Assembly (NCBI GenBank): GCA_011525745.1
Contig: WYBU01000012.1
Location: forward strand, 1 to 64,000
DNA length: 64,000 bases
Source: Planctomycetaceae bacterium
GTDB lineage: Bacteria; Planctomycetota; Phycisphaerae; UBA1845; UTPLA1
Direction of reading: 5' to 3'
Shown piece after piece: positions 46,070 to 53,927 of the stretch. Numbering within the stretch: the stretch's first letter is position 1; each line of letters opens with the position of its first letter. The notes beneath the pieces were generated by a model. It was not told where the DNA came from. It saw only the letters and a list, made by a program, of their open reading frames with translations, and did not search any database. The position numbers were made by a program, and so were the translations under genes.

Positions 46070-46298
46070 AGCCCCCGCCCCGCCCCGACCGCCCGCGACG
46101 CCCGCCGGCGGCCCGGTGACGCTAGCCCTGAATGCCCCGGACGCGGCGGCGGCTCTGGGTATTTCAACCCGGCTGCTGTGGAGCATGACAAACCAAAATC
46201 GGATACCGCACGTCCGAATTGGGCGTCGGGTGATTTACCCCACCGCCGAGCTTCAAAAGTGGCTGAATGAGCAAATCTCGAAAGGGGGGCGGCGGTGA
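46059..46298 (+). CDS. AlpA/excisionase-like helix-turn-helix protein
   Basis: A 79-residue MerR-type HTH: DAAAALGISTRLLWSMTNQNRIPHVRIGRRVIYPTAELQKWLNE is the classic pattern of AlpA/excisionase-type proteins. These control excision and integrase expression in P4-like and PICI-like elements. It overlaps both neighbours (11 bases before; GTGA at its end with the next gene). Confidence 0.8.
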   Translation: MRAEAPAPPRPPATPAGGPVTLALNAPDAAAALGISTRLLWSMTNQNRIPHVRIGRRVIYPTAELQKWLNEQISKGGRR

Positions 46299-46921
46299 AC
46301 CCCCGATATAAAAAAAGCCCGCCCCGCGTCGTCAGCGCGGGAACGGGCGAAACTCAAGGCGGCCGATTCAACAGCGCGGAATTATACCCCCCGGAATCCC
46401 TGGAAGCAATCGAACTCGACGCCGTACGTGCGACGGCCGAAGCGTTGGCCGACGAACGGGCGGTGCTCGGCAAGCTTTGGAGCGACCCCGGCCCGGCGTT
46501 CGACCTGGCCCTCTCTGTTGGCCTGAACAGGGCGGCGTATTTCTCGCTTCCCGAGCACGCGGCGTTGTTCCGTATGCTCTGCTGGCACGTGGTCAACGCC
46601 GGCGGCGCTGATCCCGAGCCGGCTGACCCGGCGATTCTTCGCGTGGCGTTGGCCGACCTGCGAATTGAACTGACCCCCAGCAACTTGAATGCGATTCTTG
46701 GCGCCGGCTGCGGCTACGTCGGCGCTGATGAAATCGCCCGGCGAATTACCGAAGAACACTACCCCCGCCGCGTCCGCGTGGCCCGGCTGTGGCGGCTGTT
46801 ACGCGACCAAATGCGGCCAGCGAGCAAACCGAAACACGCCCCCGCGTCGAGCGGGGGGCCGACGAAACGCCCCGTCTTTTCCTGGCGTGCGATTCGCGGA
46901 ATGAAGGGCGGTGCGGCATGA
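46295..46921 (+). CDS. DnaB N-terminal-domain-like element protein
   Basis: A 208-residue protein. The first 30 residues (from GTG 46295, coupled to the previous stop) span an A-run/hairpin and may be only weakly coding. The central part (ERAVLGKLWSDPGPAFDLALSVGL, then YFSLPEHAALFRMLC) resembles the DnaB helicase N-terminal domain. No helicase domain follows in this gene; the next one carries an ATPase. The stop overlaps the next ATG (ATGA). Confidence 0.6.
   Translation: MNPRYKKSPPRVVSAGTGETQGGRFNSAELYPPESLEAIELDAVRATAEALADERAVLGKLWSDPGPAFDLALSVGLNRAAYFSLPEHAALFRMLCWHVVNAGGADPEPADPAILRVALADLRIELTPSNLNAILGAGCGYVGADEIARRITEEHYPRRVRVARLWRLLRDQMRPASKPKHAPASSGGPTKRPVFSWRAIRGMKGGAA
46310..46348 (-). 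terminator. Minus-strand terminator-like hairpin inside the element
   Basis: GCCCG and CCGCG arms (46317-46328) pair with CGCGG and CGGGC (46336-46348), and seven T follow on the minus strand. It lies at the beginning of the DnaB-N-like gene, where no minus-strand gene is annotated. Confidence 0.4.
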
Positions 46922-48429
46922 CCACTTACAAGCTCTTTCCCCTCGACGCCCTGCCCGAGCCTATGCGGCAAATGGTGCAGGAAACCGCCGTGGCAACCTC
47001 AACCGACCCGGCGTATGCGGCCCTGGCGTGTCTCGTAACGGCCACAAGTTGTATCGGGAATCGCGTCGCGGCCGTTGTCCGTGACGGCTGGATGGAGGCT
47101 GCGGTTTTGTGGGGTTGCCTTGTCGGCCGAAGCGGCACAATGAAAAGCCCGGTGTTGCGGCTCGTTGCAAGGGGTGCTGTCGAACTCTACAAGCAAAACC
47201 GCACCGAGTATCAATCTCGCCTGGCTGAGCACGCGTCGGCGGTGCAGCGCTACGCCGTTGAACTCGCTGAATGGAAGCGGCAACAGAGGGGCAAGGGCGC
47301 GCCGGTGACGGACCCGCCGGTTGAACCCGAAGCCCCTCGGGAAAAGCGCCTTTTGGTATCCGATGTTACGGTTGAAAAGTTGGGTGCGCTGCTGGAAGCG
47401 AATCCTCTCGGCTTACTGATTGTGCGCGACGAAGTGGCGGCGTTGCTCGGCTCGTTTGACAGATACGCGAACGGCCGCGGCGACATGCCCGCGTACCTGT
47501 CGTTCCACGACGCACACTCCGTCGTTATCGACCGCAAGAACGAAGCGGGAACGTTGTTCGTTGAACGGGCGGCGGTAAGCATTCTCGGCGGCGTTCAACC
47601 GGCCGTCTTACGTCGCGTTTTCGGCGAGCGGGAACGCGAGAGCGGACTTCTGGCGCGGTTTCTCCTTGTGAACCCGCCTGAAAGGCCCCAGCGCTGGAGC
47701 GACGCGGGGCTGTCGGATGACGCGGCGTATTGCTGGCGCGAACTGCTGGCGGCCCTACAAGGCATTCCGTCGGCGATCGACGATAACGGCTACGTCAGAC
47801 CGCACTTTATCCCTCTCGGCGACGAAGCAAAGGCCCTGTTTATTCCCTGGCTTAATGCCCATTCCGACGAACTCGCGGAACTCGCCGATGACGATTTACG
47901 AGCGCACTACAGCAAGCAGAAGGGCGGCTGTGTCCGCCTGGCGCTGCTGTTTGAATGCATCATGGCCGAAGGCGCAATCCGTTTCGTCGGCGCTGACGCC
48001 ATGCGGCGGGCAATCATACTGACGGAGTGGTACAAGCATGAGGCGGCCAGAATCTACGGCACGCTGCGGGATGACGCGGAGCAAACGCGAATCCGAAGCA
48101 TGTTGGAATGGATCGGGCGGCGCGGCGGAAGCGTGACGCCCACGGAGCTGGCGCGGTGCGGCCCCCGAGAATTTCGGGGCGACGCTGACATGGCGGAGCA
48201 AGCGCTTTCCCTACTGGTGAAAGCCGGATTCGGCCGGTGGGAAAACGTCGGCCACGGGCCCGACGGCGGGCGGCCGACGCTGCGATTCCTGCTAAGCCCA
48301 ACAGGCGGCGAGCACGCGGGTGGGAACGGGCGGGACATGGAACCCCCGGCGGCCGACGCCGACGGCCCGCCGCTGCCGGAACCCGACTTCAACCCCGACG
48401 AACATGAAGAAATTCCATTGCCTTATTGA
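46918..48429 (+). CDS. DUF3987-type primase/helicase-like ATPase
   Basis: A 503-residue protein in the DUF3987 group found in phages, satellites and integrative elements, thought to act in replication initiation. A P-loop-like stretch is GRSGTMKSPVLR and a Walker B-like stretch LLIVRDEVAALLG. The C-terminal region (EWIGRRGGSVTPTELARCGPREF, then winged-helix-like sequence) probably binds DNA. The P-loop lacks the usual second glycine before K (M in its place), as noted in some relatives. A promoter for the next module overlaps its last codons. Confidence 0.75.
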   Translation: MTTYKLFPLDALPEPMRQMVQETAVATSTDPAYAALACLVTATSCIGNRVAAVVRDGWMEAAVLWGCLVGRSGTMKSPVLRLVARGAVELYKQNRTEYQSRLAEHASAVQRYAVELAEWKRQQRGKGAPVTDPPVEPEAPREKRLLVSDVTVEKLGALLEANPLGLLIVRDEVAALLGSFDRYANGRGDMPAYLSFHDAHSVVIDRKNEAGTLFVERAAVSILGGVQPAVLRRVFGERERESGLLARFLLVNPPERPQRWSDAGLSDDAAYCWRELLAALQGIPSAIDDNGYVRPHFIPLGDEAKALFIPWLNAHSDELAELADDDLRAHYSKQKGGCVRLALLFECIMAEGAIRFVGADAMRRAIILTEWYKHEAARIYGTLRDDAEQTRIRSMLEWIGRRGGSVTPTELARCGPREFRGDADMAEQALSLLVKAGFGRWENVGHGPDGGRPTLRFLLSPTGGEHAGGNGRDMEPPAADADGPPLPEPDFNPDEHEEIPLPY

Positions 48430-48453
48430 CGTATACAACTAACGTTGTATAAT
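48426..48453 (+). promoter_or_regulatory. Promoter with embedded operator controlling regulator and integrase
   Basis: TTGACG (48426-48431) and TATAAT (48448-48453) are 16 bases apart. Between and into the -10 lies a perfect inverted repeat, ATACAAC-TAAC-GTTGTAT (48433-48450). The start ATG is 6 bases after the -10, so the transcript is probably leaderless. The position suits a repressor that blocks RNA polymerase, most simply the protein made from it. Confidence 0.75.
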
Positions 48454-48459
48454 CCGCGC

Positions 48460-48675
48460 ATGGATATCGTTCAACAAATACTGAAGCTGGCGCGTGCCCG
48501 CGGAATCAGCATCTATCGCCTGGCCAAAGATGCGGATTTGGGCGTGGCGGCCGTACAGCGCATGGTGAAGGGCGGCGGGGCGAAAGTTTCGACGGCTGAA
48601 AAGCTGGCCCGCGTGGTCGGCTGCCGGCTCGTGCTGCAACCCACCAAGAGAAAACAAAAGGCGGTGCAATCGTGA
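48460..48675 (+). CDS. XRE-like helix-turn-helix regulator of the element
   Basis: A 71-residue HTH protein: ISIYRLAKDADLGVAAVQRMVKGGGAKVSTAEKLARVVG is a compact XRE-like domain. It is cotranscribed with the integrase; its TGA overlaps the integrase GTG. It likely autorepresses via the inverted repeat in its own promoter. The start ATG 48460 is set by the promoter position. Confidence 0.8.
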   Translation: MDIVQQILKLARARGISIYRLAKDADLGVAAVQRMVKGGGAKVSTAEKLARVVGCRLVLQPTKRKQKAVQS

Positions 48676-50321
48676 AACAGCGCTCGCACGGGTCCGGCTC
48701 GTTATTCAAGCGCACCGAAAGCGGCTGCTGGATTGCGGCCTGGTATCTGCACGACGGAAGGCGACGGGAGAAAAGCACCGGCACGACCGATCGGGCGGCG
48801 GCGGCCCGGATTCTCGCCAAGCACGTGGCGGACGCGGCGCTGAGGCGCGACGGCGTGATCGACGCGAGGACCGACGGCTACGCCGAAGCGAATCGAAAAC
48901 CGCTGGCGGAGCACGTCAAAGAATGGAAGGCGTCGCTGACGGCCAAGGGCGTCACGTCGCAGCAGGTGAATCTTGTAACGAACCGCGTGACCTGGCTGCT
49001 GAACACCTGCAACGCGGAACGAATCGCGGACCTCTCGGCATCAGCCGTGCAGGCGGCCCTGGGCGAATTGAAGGGCAAGGGGCGGAGTCTCCAAAGCCTG
49101 CAACATTATCTGAGAGCAATCAAGCAATTCTCAAAGTGGCTGCGGCAGAATGGGCGGGTGCGCGAAGACGCCCTGGCGTTTCTCCAGGGCTACCGAGCGG
49201 ACGCGGACCGCCGATACGAGCGGCGGCCGTTCAACCCCGACGAACTCGCCCGCCTGATCCGGGCGGCCGAAGACGGCGAGCCTTGGCGTGACCTGATCGG
49301 ACGTGACCGGGCAATGCTCTACCGCGTCGCTACAGGGACCGGATTCCGTGCGTCTGAACTGCGGAGCCTGACCCCAACGGCGTTCCGGCTGGACGGCGAT
49401 TCCCCCTGCGTCATGCTTACCGCACGGGCGAGCAAACGCAGGACTGCCGACGTACAGCCCATTCGTCGCGACCTGGCCGACGTGGTGGGCGCGTGGCTGG
49501 CGGGCAAGCCCGCGGACGAACCGCTGTGGCCCGGCGCGTGGCACAAGCGAGCGGCCGAAATGCTGCGGGCCGACCTCGACAAAGCCCGTCAAACGTGGCT
49601 GCACGAAGCGGCAACGCCGCGGGAACGAACGCGACGGGAAGGGACGGACTTCCTGTCGGCCGAAAACGAGCAAGGGCTTGTGGCGGACTTTCACAGCCTC
49701 AGAGCGACGTTCATTACGCTTATCGTCAAGGGCGGCGTGAGCGTGAAGGTGGCGCAGGAACTCGCCCGCCATTCCGACCCCCGGCTCACGCTGAACACCT
49801 ACACAAGGCTGGGAATCCATGACCTCGACGCTGCGCTCGACGTGCTGCCCCCGCTGTCACGCGACGCGCAGGCTACGCCGCTGAGAGCGACGGGCACGGC
49901 CGGCGGCCCGCCCGATAAGCTGGCAATCGTTACAAACCGGCCCCCCCCTGGATACGAAACCCCCTCAATTCCCGAGAAAAACAGGGGTTTCGTATCCATA
50001 GCCACTACGAAGAATGAAAAAACGCACGGACCCCGAGAGGATCGGGAAGGAACTACAGAGCGGGGTACAGAGAGGGGTATACCACAAAAGGCGTCTACGC
50101 ACTTGTCTACGCAGTTGCTGAGCGAAGCGGTGCGACGTAGTGCGTCGTATGTCACAGATACCGAATCCTGTGAAGGTTCAGGTGGGATATCTGATACCCC
50201 TATGAATCAAGGGGTATTGCGAGACAATGCGACACAATACGACGTAATACGGAGAGGGGGGGATTCGAACCCCCGTAGCAGGTTGAAGCCCGCTAAACGG
50301 TTTAGCAAACCGTCGCTTTAA
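48672..50321 (+). CDS. Tyrosine-type site-specific integrase
   Basis: Inserts and excises the element at tRNA-Ser. The arm-binding domain (residues about 70-170) precedes the catalytic domain with R226 (GTGFRASEL), H341-x-x-R344 (FHSLRATF), H367 and Y377 (ARHSDPRLTLNTYTRLG). The catalytic part ends near residue 395; 150 more residues run through attachment arm repeats and antisense of the tRNA (RGGDSNPRSRLKPAKRFSKPSL), stopping at TAA in the tRNA. In the circular form the frame continues for another 101 residues (see 42932-43237). The length, 549, thus exceeds the usual 350-420. The start is GTG 48672, coupled to the regulator. Confidence 0.92.
   Translation: MKQRSHGSGSLFKRTESGCWIAAWYLHDGRRREKSTGTTDRAAAARILAKHVADAALRRDGVIDARTDGYAEANRKPLAEHVKEWKASLTAKGVTSQQVNLVTNRVTWLLNTCNAERIADLSASAVQAALGELKGKGRSLQSLQHYLRAIKQFSKWLRQNGRVREDALAFLQGYRADADRRYERRPFNPDELARLIRAAEDGEPWRDLIGRDRAMLYRVATGTGFRASELRSLTPTAFRLDGDSPCVMLTARASKRRTADVQPIRRDLADVVGAWLAGKPADEPLWPGAWHKRAAEMLRADLDKARQTWLHEAATPRERTRREGTDFLSAENEQGLVADFHSLRATFITLIVKGGVSVKVAQELARHSDPRLTLNTYTRLGIHDLDAALDVLPPLSRDAQATPLRATGTAGGPPDKLAIVTNRPPPGYETPSIPEKNRGFVSIATTKNEKTHGPREDREGTTERGTERGIPQKASTHLSTQLLSEAVRRSASYVTDTESCEGSGGISDTPMNQGVLRDNATQYDVIRRGGDSNPRSRLKPAKRFSKPSL
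49950..49997. repeat. Attachment-flanking 48-bp palindromic repeat, right copy
   Basis: The direct partner of 43205-43252, with the same GGATACGAAACC/GGTTTCGTATCC ends and TCCCGAGAAA core. Nearby are TCTACGCA-type repeats at 50094-50103 and 50106-50115, with a third at 42997-43006 on the left side. These are candidate integrase arm sites. Confidence 0.7.
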
Positions 50322-50340
50322 GCCACTCAGCCACCTCTCC
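50250..50340 (-). tRNA. tRNA-Ser (anticodon GCT), reconstituted at attR
   Basis: A 91-base class II tRNA. Acceptor GGAGAGG pairs with CCTCTCC plus a G discriminator; the anticodon loop is TTGCTAA in an ACGGT/ACCGT stem; a long variable arm follows. The 5' half is chromosomal; the 3' half beyond the 21-bp core (50296-50316) is supplied by the element, with a changed variable arm. The integrase frame ends inside it on the opposite strand. Confidence 0.95.
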
Positions 50341-50430
50341 AGCGTGGCGACCCGCGCCGTTGGCGACGCGGGTCGCGGACGATCAGAATATAGCACCGAT
50401 TTCGGCGCGCGAAAGTCAATTCTCGCCCGA

Positions 50431-53223
50431 CTACTCGCGCGTCTTGCCCGCCGCCTCGAAGTCGCCGGCGCTGACCACGATCAGGTTCTCCGCCTTGATG
50501 TACTTCCGCGCGGCCGTGTTGACGTCGTCCACCGTCAACGCCTCGATCTTCTTCAACTGGTCCTCGTTGAACTTCAGCGTGCGGCCGAGGTAGGCGTTCT
50601 GGGCCAGCGCACCGGCCACGGCGGCGTCGTTCGACAGACCGACCTTGACCTGCTCGCGGTAGCCCTTGCGCGCGTCGTCCAGCTCCTTCTGCGTGACGCC
50701 GGCCTTCAACAGCTTCTCGATCTCATCGACCGCGCAGGCGACAGCCTTTTCGGCATTCTGCGGAGCGCAGATGCCGTAGGCGATGAAGTAACCCGCCCGG
50801 TCCTGCGGGCTGGCCTGAAGCGCCGAGCCGCAGCCGTATGACAGCCCTTCCTTCTGGCGGATGCGGTTGAGCAGTCGCGAGTTGGCGTTGCCGCCCAGGA
50901 TGAAATTGGCCATGAACGCGGCCGGGTAATCGGGATCATCATCGCGCAGTTCCAGATTCAGGCCGATCGTGAACAGCGCGTTGGCCTTGTCCGGCGTGTT
51001 GATCGCCGCGCGGTCGGGCTTCGCCGCCAGGTACGGCCGCTCGATGCGTTCGAAGGGCTTGTCGCTCTTCCAGTCGGCGAACAGGCTGCCCAGCAGGTTG
51101 CGGACCTCTGAAGCGTCGAAATCGCCGACGATCGCCATCTCGGCGTTGCCGGCGCCGATCAGCTCCTGATAGACCTTCTTCACGTCGTCGAGCGTCACGG
51201 CCTTGACGCGCCCGATCTGCTCATCCAGCGAAGGCACGTATCGAATGTTGTCCTTGTCGACCGGCGTCATCCGGCGGCGCAGCTCGATTCGCGCGAGCGT
51301 CATCGGCTCCGATCGCTGCTCTTCTAGCCCGCTCAGTTCCTGCTTGTGCAGCTTTTCGAACTCTTTCTCCGGGAACGTCGATTCGCGCAGCAACTCGGCC
51401 ACAAGCTGAAGCACGGGCGTCAGATTCGGTCGCGTCGTTTCGATTCCGACCGACAGCGCTCCGGGCGTGGAGGAGGATGAAGCGCCCATTCGCCCGCGTC
51501 CGCCGCCGCCGCCGATGAAGACGCGCGCCTTGAGCCGATCCAGTTCGTCGCGAATCTGCTCGCGCGTGTGTTTCTTCGTGCCGCACATGAGCATCGCGCC
51601 GATGAAGTCGGCCGCCTCGGTGCGGCCCTTGAGCGACGATTCGGCGCCGTAATGGAGCGTCAGTGATGCATTGACGCGCTGGCCGCGCGTCTTCTTCGGC
51701 AGCAGGGCGAGCTTCATGCCGACCGGCAGCGCCTCGCGCTGGGTGCGGGCCTCGATCGCGGCGTAGGTGGCCTCGAACGCCTCGCCGGTTTCGACCGCCT
51801 CCTTGCCCTTGTAATCCTTCAGCAGCATGGCGATGTCCGGCGTGGGCGGCACCGAGGTGCGATCGACCTCTTTCGTCGGAACGAACATGCCGATGGTGCG
51901 GTTGCTGGGTTTCAGGTAGTGCGCGGCGACGCGCTGCACGTCGGCCGGCGTAACGCGGGCCATGCGGTCGCGGTGCAGAAACATCAGCCGCCAGTCGCCG
52001 GATGCGGCCGACTCCGACAGCGTGATGCCGACGCGGCCGCTGTCGTTCATCAGCAGCTCGAAGTTCTTGGCGAACTTGTTCTTGGCGCGGTTGACCTCTT
52101 CGTCGGTGATGGTCTGGTTGCCGAGATTGTCGAGCACCAACATCATGACGCGCCGTACCTCGTCGAGGGACTTTTCGAGCCGCACGCTGGCCATGAATTC
52201 CAGCATCCCAGGGTCAAACAGGGAATAAGCGCTGCCGGTCACGCGCGTGGCGAGCTGCGTCTCGACCAGCGCCTTGTACAGCCGGCCGGTCTGGTCGGCC
52301 GTCAGTACGTCCTCCATGACTTCGACGGCGGGCATGTCCTCGTGGCTGCCGGCGCAGATGTGGTACAGCGCGCCGACGGCCTGCACGTCTCCGACGCGGC
52401 GCAGGATGACCTCGCGCTCGCCGTCCTGAGGCGGCTCGACGGTGTAGGTGCGGTCAAGAACGCGCTGCGGCCTCGGAATGGCGCCGTAGATTTCGTTAAT
52501 GCGCTTCAGCGTGCGCTCGGCGTCAAACTTGCCGGCGACGACCAGCATGGCGTTGTCGGGCTGGTAGTACTTGCGGTAGAAAGCCTGCAAGCGGTCGATC
52601 GGCACGCGCTCGATGTCCTCGCGCGAGCCGATGGTCGATTTGCCGTAGTTGTGCCAAAGGAACGCGGTCGAAGCCATTCGCTCCGACAGGATTCCGACCG
52701 GGTTGTTCTCGCCCATCTCGAATTCGTTGCGCACGACGGAGAACTCGGATTTCAGATCCTTCTCGGCGATAAAGCTGTTGATCATGCGGTCGGCTTCGAG
52801 CTGCAGGGCGAATTCGAGGTTCTCGTCGCTGGCGGCCAGCGTCTCGAAGTAGTTGGTGCGGTCGAGCCAGGTCGTGCCGTTGAACTGCGCGCCGTGGTCC
52901 TGGAGCAGCTTCCAGATCTGCGGATGCGTCGGCGTGCCCTTGAAAACCATGTGCTCGAGCAAATGCGCCATGCCCGTTTCGCCGTAACCCTCGTGGCGCG
53001 AGCCGACGAAATAGGTGATGTTGACCGTGACGGTGGGCTTGGACTCGTCGGGGAAGAGCAGCACTTGCAGGCCGTTGCCGAGGCGATATTCGGTGATGCC
53101 TTCGACGGTGGTGATCTTCTTCGGCGGTGGGGGAGCGTCGTCCGCGGCGCGGACGGGTGCGTGGCTGAGGGATAAACCGGCGGCGGCGGCGGACATCATC
53201 AGAATGCAGCGACGGGGGAACAT
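50431..53223 (-). CDS. M16-family (pitrilysin-like) zinc peptidase, tandem-domain
   Basis: A 930-residue exported peptidase with a signal peptide (residues 1-26). The N-terminal M16 domain has the inverted zinc motif HLLEH (H87-x-x-E-H91) and a downstream glutamate region (EKDLKSEFSVVRNEFEMGENN). The C-terminal part is a second, catalytically degenerate M16 copy. It likely degrades peptides outside the cytoplasm, as planctomycete M16 enzymes do. The gene is single. Confidence 0.9.
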   Translation of the reverse strand: MFPRRCILMMSAAAAGLSLSHAPVRAADDAPPPPKKITTVEGITEYRLGNGLQVLLFPDESKPTVTVNITYFVGSRHEGYGETGMAHLLEHMVFKGTPTHPQIWKLLQDHGAQFNGTTWLDRTNYFETLAASDENLEFALQLEADRMINSFIAEKDLKSEFSVVRNEFEMGENNPVGILSERMASTAFLWHNYGKSTIGSREDIERVPIDRLQAFYRKYYQPDNAMLVVAGKFDAERTLKRINEIYGAIPRPQRVLDRTYTVEPPQDGEREVILRRVGDVQAVGALYHICAGSHEDMPAVEVMEDVLTADQTGRLYKALVETQLATRVTGSAYSLFDPGMLEFMASVRLEKSLDEVRRVMMLVLDNLGNQTITDEEVNRAKNKFAKNFELLMNDSGRVGITLSESAASGDWRLMFLHRDRMARVTPADVQRVAAHYLKPSNRTIGMFVPTKEVDRTSVPPTPDIAMLLKDYKGKEAVETGEAFEATYAAIEARTQREALPVGMKLALLPKKTRGQRVNASLTLHYGAESSLKGRTEAADFIGAMLMCGTKKHTREQIRDELDRLKARVFIGGGGGRGRMGASSSSTPGALSVGIETTRPNLTPVLQLVAELLRESTFPEKEFEKLHKQELSGLEEQRSEPMTLARIELRRRMTPVDKDNIRYVPSLDEQIGRVKAVTLDDVKKVYQELIGAGNAEMAIVGDFDASEVRNLLGSLFADWKSDKPFERIERPYLAAKPDRAAINTPDKANALFTIGLNLELRDDDPDYPAAFMANFILGGNANSRLLNRIRQKEGLSYGCGSALQASPQDRAGYFIAYGICAPQNAEKAVACAVDEIEKLLKAGVTQKELDDARKGYREQVKVGLSNDAAVAGALAQNAYLGRTLKFNEDQLKKIEALTVDDVNTAARKYIKAENLIVVSAGDFEAAGKTRE

Positions 53224-53505
53224 GGACGTGATGATCCTTTCCGGGATTCACGGCGCAGGCGGCACGCGGAGGAAACGCTCGACCGCGGAGAGGGCCGCGC
53301 GCTGAGCGGCCCTCGTTGCAGTACCTACAGCGTATCGACGAGGCGCGTATGGTTCAATGAAGGAAGTGTTTGAGTGGGGGCTCGCGCCAACGGTGATTCG
53401 CGGCGGAATTGCAGGCGCTTCGCTTGCCGGGCCTGAACTGCCGCGTGGCACGGGCTTGTAGCCCCGTGCGACTTCGATCCTCGCCGCCTCAGCGAGCGGG
53501 ATCGG

Positions 53506-53808
53506 CTGGGCGACGCGACCGTGACGTTCACCTACGACAATCACAACCGGCTGACGCACGAGGTCCGCACGCCGGCGCAGGGGGCCTCGCCGCAGAACCC
53601 GGCGTATGACCTGGCCTGCACTTACGACGCGGGCGGCAATCGCCTCACGAAGCACGACGCCCTCAACAACGTCACGACCGTGTATCATTACGACGTGCAG
53701 GATCAGGAGACCTACGGCACGCGGAACAACCGGCTGATGTGGTACGCGGTGTCGCAGAACGGCGAAGAGATCGAGAAGGTGTATTACGCCTACCACGCCG
53801 GCGAGCTG
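53506..53808 (+). pseudogene. RHS/YD-repeat gene fragment
   Basis: About 100 codons with the YD-repeat pattern (TYDNHNRLTHEVRTP, CTYDAGGNRLTKHDALNNVTTVYHYDVQDQ) and a C-terminal segment (EEIEKVYYAYHAGEL). It begins in a dispersed repeat (53443-53505) and ends in another (53821 on), so only an interior slice of a large RHS protein is left. No start or toxin domain is present. Confidence 0.75.
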
Positions 53809-53927
53809 ATGCGCCAGCCATCATATGGGGCGACTGGCGCGAGCTTTGTGCCTGGGTGCGCCCATGAGGCGGACGCATCCCGCTCGCTGACTCTTCGCGG
53901 CTCGGATGAGTTTCATTCAGCCCGCGA

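Larger units (their letters stand above)
42912..50316 (+). mobile_element. Integrated phage-satellite-like element in tRNA-Ser(GCT)
   Basis: About 7.4 kb between two copies of a 21-bp anticodon-arm core. All genes are on the plus strand: coiled-coil protein, HTH, P27-type small terminase subunit, a terminator, unknown protein, small protein, AlpA-like HTH, DnaB-N-like, DUF3987 ATPase, XRE-like regulator and tyrosine integrase. No large terminase, portal, capsid, tail or conjugation gene is seen. Integrase plus replication ATPase plus small terminase without structural genes is the hallmark of PICI-type satellites; a decayed prophage is the main alternative. The helper phage is unknown. Confidence 0.8.
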
